DNA of 64,000 nucleotides from Dielma sp000508965. Lineage in GTDB: Bacteria; Bacillota_I; Bacilli_A; Erysipelotrichales; Erysipelotrichaceae. How positions within the stretch are numbered: the stretch's first letter is position 1; each line of letters begins with the position of its first letter. A model generated the notes under the pieces. It had not been told where the DNA came from. It did not search any database and saw only the letters and a list, made by a program, of their open reading frames with translations. A program made the translations under genes and the position numbers. Positions 35,584 to 43,753 of the stretch are shown here, piece after piece. The DNA is taken from assembly GCA_000508965.1 (NCBI GenBank), contig BAHV02000021.1, positions 1 through 64,000 of the forward strand. Reading direction: 5' to 3'.

Positions 35584-36459
35584 ATGAAAACTCAATTAGT
35601 TCTATTAGGCTGCGGAACACCCAATGCATGCCCTAACGCATCTGGACCCGCCTCCGCCGTTACTTATGGTGAAGACAGCTATCTTTTTGACTGTGGACCG
35701 GGTATTGTCAGACAGGCAGCAAAGGCATATCATCAGGGAATTGACGCATTAAGAATGGATCGTTTGAAGTACGTATTCATCACCCATCTGCATTCTGATC
35801 ACACGCTTGGCTTAAATGATCTGATCCTGACACCCTGGGTGCTTGAACGTCATGAGCCGCTGCATATTTATGGTCCTAAAGGAATTAAAGCGATGGTTGA
35901 CCATCTGATGCTGGCTTATCAGGCTGATATTCAGCTGCGCATTCATGGCTTTGAACAAGCAGATGCGAAGGCCTGCCAACCAATCGTTCATGAGATTGAA
36001 GCCGGTGTTGTCTTTCAGAATGACACAGTCAAGATAGAAGCCTTTGCGGTCAGTCATGGCGATTGGCCTTGCTATGCATATAAAATCATCACCCCAGATA
36101 AAACGATTGTCATCAGCGGTGATACTTGTCCGTTAGACTTAATGATACAAAAAGCTGAAAACTGTGATATCCTGCTTCACGAAGTATATTATGCTGCCGG
36201 TCTTGCGCAGCGGACACCTGCGTGGCAGAAATACCATGCTTCCATGCATACTTCTTCCTATGCGCTAGCGGAAATTGCGAAGGCTGCCCAAGTCAAATTA
36301 TTAATTACGTATCATCGCATTTATCATATGAACATACAGGATAACCATGAAGATATCACGATTAAAATGCAGGAACATGACAAACTCATCGAACAGGAAA
36401 TCAGAGAAATATACGACGGTGCTTTGGCTATGGGCAAAGATTTAGATGTATACGAATAA
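35584..36459 (+). CDS. MBL-fold hydrolase (RNase Z/AtsA-like)
   Basis: A protein of about 291 residues with the beta-lactamase-fold motifs LLGCGTPN near the N-terminus, THLHSDHTLGL (HxHxDH), a metal His in VSHGDWP, ISGDTCP (Asp), and a late YHRIYH segment. The domain resembles RNase Z and arylsulfatase-like AtsA but lacks the RNase Z exosite arm, so a small-molecule hydrolase is more likely. GAGG lies six bases before the ATG. It is monocistronic between a promoter at 35553 and a terminator at 36476. Confidence 0.82.
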   Translation: MKTQLVLLGCGTPNACPNASGPASAVTYGEDSYLFDCGPGIVRQAAKAYHQGIDALRMDRLKYVFITHLHSDHTLGLNDLILTPWVLERHEPLHIYGPKGIKAMVDHLMLAYQADIQLRIHGFEQADAKACQPIVHEIEAGVVFQNDTVKIEAFAVSHGDWPCYAYKIITPDKTIVISGDTCPLDLMIQKAENCDILLHEVYYAAGLAQRTPAWQKYHASMHTSSYALAEIAKAAQVKLLITYHRIYHMNIQDNHEDITIKMQEHDKLIEQEIREIYDGALAMGKDLDVYE

Positions 36460-36475
36460 CAATCATCACATAGAA

Positions 36476-36524
36476 AAATAGGAAGCTTTAAAATCATGAT
36501 GCAATGAAATAAAGCTTCCTATTT
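36476..36524. terminator. Bidirectional terminator between convergent genes
   Basis: A perfect 15-base stem, AAATAGGAAGCTTTA (36476-36490) with its complement at 36510-36524, with A- and T-rich flanks on both sides. It serves the MBL gene (plus) and the reductase gene (minus). Confidence 0.88.
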
Positions 36525-36555
36525 ATTGTATGAGCTATAGCTCAGCTTATTAAAC

Positions 36556-38451
36556 TTATTTAGCTAATGCTTCTTTAGCAGCATTCATACCGCCTAATTT
36601 ACCTGAATTTAAGGCAAATCCAGTTGCCAAACCCTCATATGAAGGATAAGATGTAATATTGCCATAGAAACCACCGGCATCATTCCCCACTACATACAAT
36701 CCCTTAACCGGTTCCAGATCAATATTAACTGCCTGTAATTTTTCATTAACGCGTACACCGCCTAATGTACCTAAATTACTGATCTGCATCTTAACAGCAT
36801 AGAAAGGACCGTCGCTTACCGGATAAACCAAGTTTTCAGCACTCTTGCCGAATGGATCAGCTTTAGAAGCGCATGCGGCATTGTATTCTTCGATATTGGC
36901 AGCGAAGCGTTCAGGATCCATACCGGTATTTTTTGCCAGTTCTTCTAAAGTTTCACCCTTAAATACATTTCCTTGCTTAACGCCTTCTTCAGCTAATTCC
37001 ACAAAATCAGCCGGATCAAAATTAGCACCGCCAACCGCTGGGTCAGTCACTAAATGCTTGCCTTCTGTATAAGCATTTAAAGTTGCAGTATCCACAACGA
37101 TATAATAGATACCGCCAACTGAATAGCCCAGATTTGATGTATACGCTGTATCATAAACAGCTTCTTCATTACCAAAACGGTTACCTGAACGGTCAATCCA
37201 TAATAATGGTGAACGAACGATCTGATTGAATGGTGAAGAAGCTAAACTTACTTCCGTTGGATTAGTTGCTGCTACAATACCTGAACCATGCAGCAGTGAA
37301 GATTGAATATCCCATTTTGAAGCACCGGCATTCCAAGCCATCTGTACACCGCTGCCTGTTTCACCCCATGTAGAGATGTATGGCGTATGATAATATTCAC
37401 TCATCATATCAGCATTGCCTGCAAAACCACCGGTGCCCAGCACTACTGAATCAGCATGTACAATTAATTTACTGCCATCTTCTTTAGTAGCGATAATCCC
37501 CTTAACAACACCGTCTTCGATAATTAATTCATCGCATGTAGTATTCATTCTTAAATCAAGACCGGCAGCTACCATGTTATCTCTTAATACATCACTTGCG
37601 GAAATATCCGTAGGTGCATAAGAGAAAGTATCAAACCAGTGATAGATCCGCCATCTCAGACCATCTGCCTGATGAGCCAGCTGCGGTGCTTCCGGATTGA
37701 CATGGAAAGTCAAGCCATAGCTTTCTAAGAATTCGATCGTATCCGCACTTGTTTCAATAATTTCTTTTGTTAATGGTGCGTAATTAATAAAATGACTGTA
37801 ATCATTTAAAGTTTGGAATAACTCTTCTGTCGTAATAGCCGCATATTCCCCGCCAGCTTCTTTCTGCAGGTGACTTTCTACCGCAAAAGGTCCGCCGGAG
37901 AAGAATTTACTGATACCGCCGACATTGCTTGTCTTTTCAACACATAATACATTAGCGCCCTCTTTTAAAGCCGCTCCGGAAGCTGATAAACCAGATAAAC
38001 CAGCACCAACTACCACTACATCGACAGTGATTTCTTCATCATCCGCCTTTACAACTTCTTTTTCTTCAACATCGACACCGGCTTGTTTCAAACAGTCCTT
38101 ACTGGCTTCGATGATTGCTTTGCTTGTCATTGTTGCACCGGAGACAGTTTCTACTTCAACCGTATTGCCGTCAATGATTGCCTGCATAACTTCTGGTGCG
38201 GCTACTTGACCGATTTTATCGGTTTCAGTTGTGGCATTTACCTTGCCGTCAGTAATCTTTCCATTTTCATCAATCGTTAAGGTTACTGTTACATCACCGC
38301 CGTAACCGGCTGCCGCTGCTGTATATTCACCAGCTGTAATCTTACCTTCAGGCAGATCAGATGGTTTGTCATTACTGGCAGTACATCCGCTCATAACCAT
38401 AAAGATTGAAAGTGAAAGCGCCGTCAACACTTTCCATGATTTATTCTTCAT
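36556..38451 (-). CDS. FMN_bind/FAD fumarate reductase-like lipoprotein
   Basis: About 631 residues. The start (MKNKSWKVLTALS) has a GGAGGG site. Lipoprotein signal SIFMVMSGCTASN. The FMN_bind domain comes first (about 45-125, ending SGATMTSKAI, with the covalent FMN Thr), followed by FAD_binding_2 (VVVGAGLSGLSASGAA near 150, and a C-terminal GNDAGGFYGN). This is the reverse order of the paralogue at 20695-22602. The active-site stretch is LGTLGGVRVN, without the His of true fumarate reductases, so the electron acceptor is unknown. Probably an extracellular reductase flavinylated by ApbE, which is not in the window. Confidence 0.88.
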   Translation of the reverse strand: MKNKSWKVLTALSLSIFMVMSGCTASNDKPSDLPEGKITAGEYTAAAAGYGGDVTVTLTIDENGKITDGKVNATTETDKIGQVAAPEVMQAIIDGNTVEVETVSGATMTSKAIIEASKDCLKQAGVDVEEKEVVKADDEEITVDVVVVGAGLSGLSASGAALKEGANVLCVEKTSNVGGISKFFSGGPFAVESHLQKEAGGEYAAITTEELFQTLNDYSHFINYAPLTKEIIETSADTIEFLESYGLTFHVNPEAPQLAHQADGLRWRIYHWFDTFSYAPTDISASDVLRDNMVAAGLDLRMNTTCDELIIEDGVVKGIIATKEDGSKLIVHADSVVLGTGGFAGNADMMSEYYHTPYISTWGETGSGVQMAWNAGASKWDIQSSLLHGSGIVAATNPTEVSLASSPFNQIVRSPLLWIDRSGNRFGNEEAVYDTAYTSNLGYSVGGIYYIVVDTATLNAYTEGKHLVTDPAVGGANFDPADFVELAEEGVKQGNVFKGETLEELAKNTGMDPERFAANIEEYNAACASKADPFGKSAENLVYPVSDGPFYAVKMQISNLGTLGGVRVNEKLQAVNIDLEPVKGLYVVGNDAGGFYGNITSYPSYEGLATGFALNSGKLGGMNAAKEALAK

Positions 38452-38494
38452 ATGTCCCTCCATTTTTGTTCTGATACCGAACAATCACACTAAT

Positions 38495-38523
38495 AATTTA
38501 ACAATTTCACATTAAAATGTCAA
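38495..38523 (-). promoter_or_regulatory. Promoter of the second reductase lipoprotein gene
   Basis: On the minus strand, -35 TTGACA (38518-38523), a 17-base spacer, -10 TAAATT (38495-38500). The related boxes ATACCGAACAAT (about 38474) and TATCCGAACATT (about 38561) flank it and may bind a regulator. Confidence 0.65.
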
Positions 38524-38685
38524 TGAAATTTTGATATATTTTTCACATTTTAGTATGTTATCCGAACATTATAATTCAGTCACGCATCGGTTGAAGCGGT
38601 GTGAATCTGCTTATTCGATCATTACTCTTACAAAATGACATGGCTAACACTATGAAAGTGCTGATTCTAACAAAGCGCAATGCAT

Positions 38686-38723
38686 AAAACAAGACTGCAC
38701 TCAATCTCCGAATGCAGTCTTGT
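38686..38723 (-). terminator. Terminator of the MarR gene
   Basis: ACAAGACTGCA (38689-38699) pairs with TGCAGTCTTGT (38713-38723), followed on the minus strand by TTTTAT. The stem overlaps the stop codon of the regulator gene. Confidence 0.75.
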
Positions 38724-39151
38724 TAGTTTCTATAATTAAATTTCGTTATCAGCATCTGAAAAACTTCAATCTCTTCTTCACTGAAATTCTTATAACAGCG
38801 AGCGCAGTATTCATTGAAATAAGTTTTGATAGCTGTCGCGGTTTCACTGCCTTTGGCACTCAGATAGATACGGGCCACACGTTTATCACTAGCATCTCCG
38901 CGACGCTCAACAAGACCCGCTTTAACCATTTCAGTAATAATTTCAGAGGTACTTGAACGTTTCATCATGGAAACATTAGCAATCTCCTGTTGGGTAATTC
39001 CCTCATGATCAGCAATCAGATGGATAATTTTCGCATGTGTTTCTTTAATTTTCAACGCATCGATTTCCTTTTCATAATATGTATAAAAACGGCGTACAAC
39101 ATCAGAAAAGCCAATCAGCAGATCAGGCTGTATTACGGTATACATCAGCAT
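38723..39151 (-). CDS. MarR-family transcriptional regulator
   Basis: A protein of about 142 residues with a winged-helix MarR domain (GITQQEIANVSMMKRSSTSEI recognition region, split around residue 60; wing LVERRGDASDKRVARIYLSAKG with the conserved D-x-R). The ATG at 39151 has AAGGA close by; the ATG at 39145 is an alternative. It lies just downstream of the ahpF-like gene in the same direction. A MarR-type dyad at 41540-41557 overlaps the ahpC promoter, so control of peroxide genes is plausible. Confidence 0.85.
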   Translation of the reverse strand: MLMYTVIQPDLLIGFSDVVRRFYTYYEKEIDALKIKETHAKIIHLIADHEGITQQEIANVSMMKRSSTSEIITEMVKAGLVERRGDASDKRVARIYLSAKGSETATAIKTYFNEYCARCYKNFSEEEIEVFQMLITKFNYRN

Positions 39152-39224
39152 CACTTCCTTATATCTGCATTTTATCACAATCCGTTCCGTTTTGCATTAC
39201 AATCCGCTCAGCCTATCTGATAAG

Positions 39225-39249
39225 AAAAAAGGGTTTGGTTCAAAGACCC
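39225..39249 (-). terminator. Terminator of the ahpC-ahpF operon
   Basis: GGGTTTG (39231-39237) pairs with CAAAGACCC (39241-39249) with a one-base bulge; on the minus strand six Ts follow. It lies between ahpF and the MarR gene. Confidence 0.65.
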
Positions 39250-39257
39250 ATACCCAT

Positions 39258-40871
39258 TTACAATAACTCAAGCATTTCTTTTAATGATTTCTTACCAAAA
39301 TGTACCTTTTCATCATTGATTACCATACACGGAACACTCATGATTTTATATTTCTCTTTTAATTCTGGGAAATGCGCAAGATCATAGATTTCCGTATCAA
39401 TATGATGATTCTCCAGTGCGATCCGCTGGGCAGATTGTACAACTTCCGGACACATTGTACAAGATAAGGATACCATGACTTTAATATTCTGTTTATCTGT
39501 CATTTTTTGAATGACTTCTAAGAGGCTTTCATCAAGCGGCTGCTTCGGGCCTGCGGCATTATAGACAGCCAGCGCAAAGGATGTGAACTCATGACCGCCG
39601 GGAACCGCATGATAGGCTAAGCCAAGCGGTTCTTTATCAGCATCACAGAACACCAAGCAAGGCTGTGAATGATCAGCATCAAGCGGCTGTTTCATCACTT
39701 TGATGTGTGGGCTTGTCTGAGCAAATTCATCAATGAAATTACTCATTTCCAACCCAAACTTACTCTCGTCAGCAAAACAGCCGATCCATACATCTTTATC
39801 CAGCTTTTGGTAAAGCGTTTTAAGCTGGCCGGTCATATCACTGCTGATAAAGCTGTCTGCGGATGCCGCTGCTTCAACAGTATCTGTCGATGCATTTGCC
39901 TTTACTTTCAATTTTTCAGTTTTCAAGTCATGCTTTTCCACCACTGTCTCGATTACCCGTTCCAGTGAGGTAGCAGCGATGGCACCATCACTCACTGCCG
40001 TTACCACCTGACGCAGATTTTTTTCACAGATATCGCCCGCAGCATAAACGCCATCCAGGGAAGTTTTGCGGTTCATATCAGTGATAACATTGCCAACTTC
40101 GTTAAGCTTAACCTGATCCTTAAATAAAGCATTGGCCGGTTCATAGCCAGCAAAGACAAAGATGCCGAAGCTTTCATTTGCTTTTGCTTCATAAGTCCAT
40201 GTTTCTTTAGTTTCATTATTGATGAAAACAGCCTTCTTCAAAGAGCCTTCACCGCTGGCCTCAATGATTTCTGTATTAGTATAAACCGTAATATGCTCAT
40301 TGGCACGCACCTTATCGGCAATCGTTTTAGCACATGTGAAATCAGGTTCACGCACAATGATATTTACATGACGAGCATATTTAGTAAGGAAAATGGCTTC
40401 CTCAGCCGCCGCAAAGCCGCCGCCGATGACAAAAACCTCTGAGCCGGTGAAGAACTCCCCATCGCATGTAGCACAATAGGCCACACCGCGTCCCTGAAAT
40501 TCTTTTTCACCTTTAAAACCAAGCTTGCGCGGACTTGAACCGGTTGCCAGGACGATACCCGCGCATTGAAAAGTACCTTTATCCGTTTTAACGGTTTTGA
40601 TTTCAGCCTCAAGCTGTAATTCTTCAACCTCAGCCAGCAGGAATTCAGCGCCAAACAGACTTGCCTGTTCCCGCATTTCCGCTGTCAGCTTTTTACCATC
40701 GGTTTTTATTACACCCGGATAATTAACCACTTCTGAAGTAATCGTTATTTGCCCGCCGAATTTTTCTTTTTCAAGTACCAGCACACTGAACTTGGCGCGT
40801 GCCAGATAAATTGCCGCCGATAAACCAGCCGGACCGCCGCCAACGACGATAGCATCGTAGGCTTTATTCAT
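39258..40871 (-). CDS. ahpF: AhpF-like NADH:peroxiredoxin reductase with permuted domains
   Basis: A 537-residue flavoenzyme. The N-terminal part (1-310) is thioredoxin reductase-like: VVGGGPAGLSAA for FAD and the redox pair CATC at 133-136. The C-terminal part (about 340-537) has two thioredoxin-fold repeats; the last carries SLSCTMCPEVV (Cys 471 and 474). Classical AhpF has this thioredoxin-fold module at the N-terminus, so the order is reversed. It starts 1 base after the ahpC stop and must be its electron donor. It reduces AhpC with NAD(P)H. Confidence 0.87.
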   Translation of the reverse strand: MNKAYDAIVVGGGPAGLSAAIYLARAKFSVLVLEKEKFGGQITITSEVVNYPGVIKTDGKKLTAEMREQASLFGAEFLLAEVEELQLEAEIKTVKTDKGTFQCAGIVLATGSSPRKLGFKGEKEFQGRGVAYCATCDGEFFTGSEVFVIGGGFAAAEEAIFLTKYARHVNIIVREPDFTCAKTIADKVRANEHITVYTNTEIIEASGEGSLKKAVFINNETKETWTYEAKANESFGIFVFAGYEPANALFKDQVKLNEVGNVITDMNRKTSLDGVYAAGDICEKNLRQVVTAVSDGAIAATSLERVIETVVEKHDLKTEKLKVKANASTDTVEAAASADSFISSDMTGQLKTLYQKLDKDVWIGCFADESKFGLEMSNFIDEFAQTSPHIKVMKQPLDADHSQPCLVFCDADKEPLGLAYHAVPGGHEFTSFALAVYNAAGPKQPLDESLLEVIQKMTDKQNIKVMVSLSCTMCPEVVQSAQRIALENHHIDTEIYDLAHFPELKEKYKIMSVPCMVINDEKVHFGKKSLKEMLELL

Positions 40872-40872
40872 A

Positions 40873-41436
40873 TTAGATAATACCTACCAGATCTAAAGAT
40901 GGTTTTAATGTATCAGCGCCTGGCTGCCACTTTGCCGGACATACCTGATCACCATGCTCATGAACAAACTGAGAAGCTTGAACGCGTCTGAATAATTCTT
41001 CTGCGTTACGGCCAACATTACCTGCGATAACCTCATAAGCTACGATCTTACCATCTGGATTAACGATGAAGCTGCCTCTTTCAGCCATACCGTCAGCTTC
41101 GATGTAAACCTCAAAATTCTTTGCTAATAAAGCTGTTGGATCCGCAAGCATCGGATACTGAATCTTTTGAATTGTTTTAGATGCATCATGCCATGCTTTA
41201 TGCACAAAATGTGAATCACAGCTTACTGAATAAATTTCACAATTAATTGCTTTGAATTCTTCATATTTGTTGGCAAGATCTTCTAATTCAGTTGGACATA
41301 CAAACGTGAAATCCGCAGGATAGAAGAAGAAAACACTCCACTTACCTAATACATCTTCTTTACTTACTTCTTTAAATTCATTATTTACATAAGCCTGAAC
41401 TTTAAAATCTTCAATTGTTTTACCGATTAATGACAT
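40873..41436 (-). CDS. ahpC: Alkyl hydroperoxide reductase subunit C (peroxiredoxin)
   Basis: A 187-residue typical 2-Cys peroxiredoxin of the AhpC/Prx1 group: peroxidatic Cys47 in FTFVCPTEL and resolving Cys166 in QVCPAKWQPG. It reduces hydrogen peroxide and organic hydroperoxides, using the reductase encoded immediately downstream. The first gene of the pair, it has a GGAGGATATAA site and a promoter overlapped by a dyad (41522-41557). Confidence 0.95.
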   Translation of the reverse strand: MSLIGKTIEDFKVQAYVNNEFKEVSKEDVLGKWSVFFFYPADFTFVCPTELEDLANKYEEFKAINCEIYSVSCDSHFVHKAWHDASKTIQKIQYPMLADPTALLAKNFEVYIEADGMAERGSFIVNPDGKIVAYEVIAGNVGRNAEELFRRVQASQFVHEHGDQVCPAKWQPGADTLKPSLDLVGII

Positions 41437-41521
41437 ATTTTATATCCTCCATTGTCGTACAGTCTATGAATATGAAGCATAAACCTCATAAATCAGAGCA
41501 CCCTTATTAGCATGCTGCGGC

Positions 41522-41557
41522 TTTATACTTTTATTCATTAGTTAGTCTTAACTAACT
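41522..41557 (-). promoter_or_regulatory. ahpC promoter overlapped by a MarR-type dyad
   Basis: On the minus strand, -35 TTAAGA (41546-41551), an 18-base spacer and -10 TATAAA (41522-41527). The inverted repeat AGTTAGT-CTTA-ACTAACT (41540-41557) covers the -35, as a repressor site would. It does not resemble a PerR box. The MarR gene two genes downstream is a candidate binder. Confidence 0.55.
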
Positions 41558-41668
41558 GCATACAGGATACCATGGCAATCAACATCACGCAACTTTAATG
41601 CTCTAGAGAAAAAGAAAAAATCTCTGACTGTTGTCAAAGACTTTTCTTAGAACGACGGTACATAATGT

Positions 41669-42169
41669 TCATTCACCGTTGATACAGAGAACACATTTCC
41701 TTTTTCTCGGCCGTGTCATATCAAAATCAACAAACCAAATAGAACCAAAAGGTCCGCTTTGTAAAACACCTTGATCGATCACAAAGGTTTGACTTGCGCC
41801 AATCATCGTAGATTTTAAATGCGCAGGTCCATTCAGACTTATGCCTTGAAAATCAAAATGCGGACGTCCTTCGCGATTCATATGCTTGGGTCCCGGATAA
41901 TAATAGTTGTCATTAAATGCAACTTCATCGGGAAATATTTTTCTTAAACACCGGTTCAGATCCAGCTGCAGATAATCGGTGCCGTTCGGATCCTCATCAT
42001 GTACATATTCTTCAAAGAATACCGCACATGTCGTATGCAGCGACTGAACTGTAACGGTGCCATTAGAAATCCCTGATTCAGCAATTTTCGCTTTTATTTC
42101 ATCGGTAATATTAAAGAAATATATTTTAGGATAACGAGTTTCAAGTTCAATATAATTTATTTTTATCAT
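41669..42169 (-). CDS. YjbQ-family protein (UPF0047), copy 1
   Basis: A 166-residue YjbQ-fold protein. The conserved motif LHTTCAVFFEEYVHDEDPNG and the later DLNRCLRKIFP, SLNGPAHLKSTMIGAS and KRKCVLC are characteristic; the family is often labelled secondary thiamine-phosphate synthase, though its natural role is unsettled. The ATG overlaps the stop of the TIM-like gene (ATGA). A paralogue at 48235-48756 lies at the other end of the same PTS cluster, hinting at a role in sugar metabolism. Confidence 0.87.
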   Translation of the reverse strand: MIKINYIELETRYPKIYFFNITDEIKAKIAESGISNGTVTVQSLHTTCAVFFEEYVHDEDPNGTDYLQLDLNRCLRKIFPDEVAFNDNYYYPGPKHMNREGRPHFDFQGISLNGPAHLKSTMIGASQTFVIDQGVLQSGPFGSIWFVDFDMTRPRKRKCVLCINGE

Positions 42170-42894
42170 GCTTCATCATCCTGTACGATTCTTGAGCCAA
42201 AATCTTTTCTGGCTTTAAGAATACCGGTTAAAAAATCATCAATTTTTGCCAGCGGATCTTCACTGCAGAAAATTCCTGAAGCGCCGCCGCCTGATTCCGA
42301 ACCATATTTGATATTATGATAGATATCCTCTCCATTTTTAATACCGGCTCCCTGTAAGACCATGATATTGGCATCATAGTCCTTAATAGCTTTCGTGGTT
42401 GCCAATAAATAATCTTCAGAGGCTACTATGCCGGTGCCAATCAGTTTTGATTGTTCGCAGATAATGCCGGTTGGATGCAGTGATGCGATAATTAATGCCT
42501 CCTCAACCGAGTCAGCACATACAAAGGTGTACAGTCCTGCTTTTTTAGCCAGCTCGATGGATTTAATTAATTGACTTAAGGTTATCGGTTTGGCAGCGGC
42601 ATGATTGAGAATCACTCCGTCAGCGCCAGCCTGTGACAATGCCTCAGCAAGCACGCCGCCCATCGTACCGCCTGGTTCAATTGGATCCATGAACTGCGCA
42701 TTAATGATTACATGGGGCGCCGCCTGCGCAATGCGGTAGATATCAACAATGGGTACATTCAATGTCACTGTCACATCATTTTCAACCGCAATCTTTTCAC
42801 AATATATCGCAATCGTCAACAATTCCTCTCCCCACATATAAGCTTTCGCATTTACTCCCAATGTAGGTGTTTTAATCTGTTTTTTATGTTTCAT
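42166..42894 (-). CDS. Triose-phosphate isomerase-like protein
   Basis: A 242-residue TIM-barrel protein of the archaeal/LerI-like TIM group. Catalytic landmarks: Asn and Lys in GVNAKAY (TIM NxK), His in VILNHAA, and Glu in ICEQSKLIGTG. GAGIKNGEDI is the phosphate-binding end. Related proteins isomerise L-erythrulose-1-phosphate, so a tetrose or triose phosphate is a reasonable substrate. It follows the class II aldolase with 11 bases between them and an AGGAGGTTG site. Confidence 0.85.
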   Translation of the reverse strand: MKHKKQIKTPTLGVNAKAYMWGEELLTIAIYCEKIAVENDVTVTLNVPIVDIYRIAQAAPHVIINAQFMDPIEPGGTMGGVLAEALSQAGADGVILNHAAAKPITLSQLIKSIELAKKAGLYTFVCADSVEEALIIASLHPTGIICEQSKLIGTGIVASEDYLLATTKAIKDYDANIMVLQGAGIKNGEDIYHNIKYGSESGGGASGIFCSEDPLAKIDDFLTGILKARKDFGSRIVQDDEA

Positions 42895-42905
42895 TCCACA
42901 ACCTC

Positions 42906-43733
42906 CTAATCACAGTTAAAGACGTGATAATAATGTTCAAGAACAGCCTTGATCGCCTTATCGGCGGTACTCATCATCTGCTTATAATTATCTGCATGCT
43001 CCTCATTAATAGCCTGCGCGCCGGCCGTGCAGAAATCAGTGAAAATATTAATCTTACTGATTCCTGATTCAGCGCATCGCCGTAAGTTTTCATCACCGGT
43101 TGAGGAGCCGCCATGCAGCACTAATGGGATCGGTACAGCGGCTTTCAGTTCAGCCAAACGATCAAAATTAATCTTGGGTGTCCCCTTATAGAAGCCATGA
43201 GCGGTACCGATGGAAACAGCAACAGAATCAATGCCGGTCGCATTCACAAACTCAACCAGATCAGCTGCTTCGGTATAGACAGAGGCATCCCCTTTTTCTT
43301 CTTCATAATTGACCCCTGCTCCCACATGACCGATTTCTGCTTCTACACTCACATTACGCGGACGTGCATAATCAACGATAATCTTAGTTTTTCTGATATT
43401 TTCTGCAAGCGGATCGGCAGAGGCATCGATCATAACAGATGTAAATCCTAAATCAATCGCTTGCTTCACAAATTCAATAGACTTACCATGATCTATATGC
43501 AAAGCTACTTCTACATTGGCTTTTTCAGCATAATAGCGGCCGATAAAATACGCATCCTCCAAAGAGAGTACCGACTGCATTGCTTCACTATAAGCTAGAA
43601 TTACCGGTCTGCCGACAGATTGTGCAGCTTCCACATACGCTCTTGCCATATTCATGTTGCAGTAATCCGGAGATGGAATTGCATAATTGCTGTTATTCGC
43701 TGTCAGAAGCATTTCTTTTGTATTAACGAGCAT
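42906..43733 (-). CDS. Class II fructose/tagatose-bisphosphate aldolase family protein
   Basis: A 275-residue FbaA/GatY/KbaY-type zinc aldolase. Motifs: ALHIDHGKS (zinc His, catalytic Asp), VEAEIGHVG (zinc Glu), SIGTAHGFY (zinc His), LVLHGGSSTGDE (zinc His and phosphate binding), KINIFTDF. It would cleave the phosphorylated ketose made from the PTS substrate into a triose (or tetrose) phosphate pair. It lies directly after the IIC gene in a galactitol-type operon. Confidence 0.88.
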   Translation of the reverse strand: MLVNTKEMLLTANNSNYAIPSPDYCNMNMARAYVEAAQSVGRPVILAYSEAMQSVLSLEDAYFIGRYYAEKANVEVALHIDHGKSIEFVKQAIDLGFTSVMIDASADPLAENIRKTKIIVDYARPRNVSVEAEIGHVGAGVNYEEEKGDASVYTEAADLVEFVNATGIDSVAVSIGTAHGFYKGTPKINFDRLAELKAAVPIPLVLHGGSSTGDENLRRCAESGISKINIFTDFCTAGAQAINEEHADNYKQMMSTADKAIKAVLEHYYHVFNCD

Positions 43734-43753
43734 CGTATTTCCCTCTCATTTCA

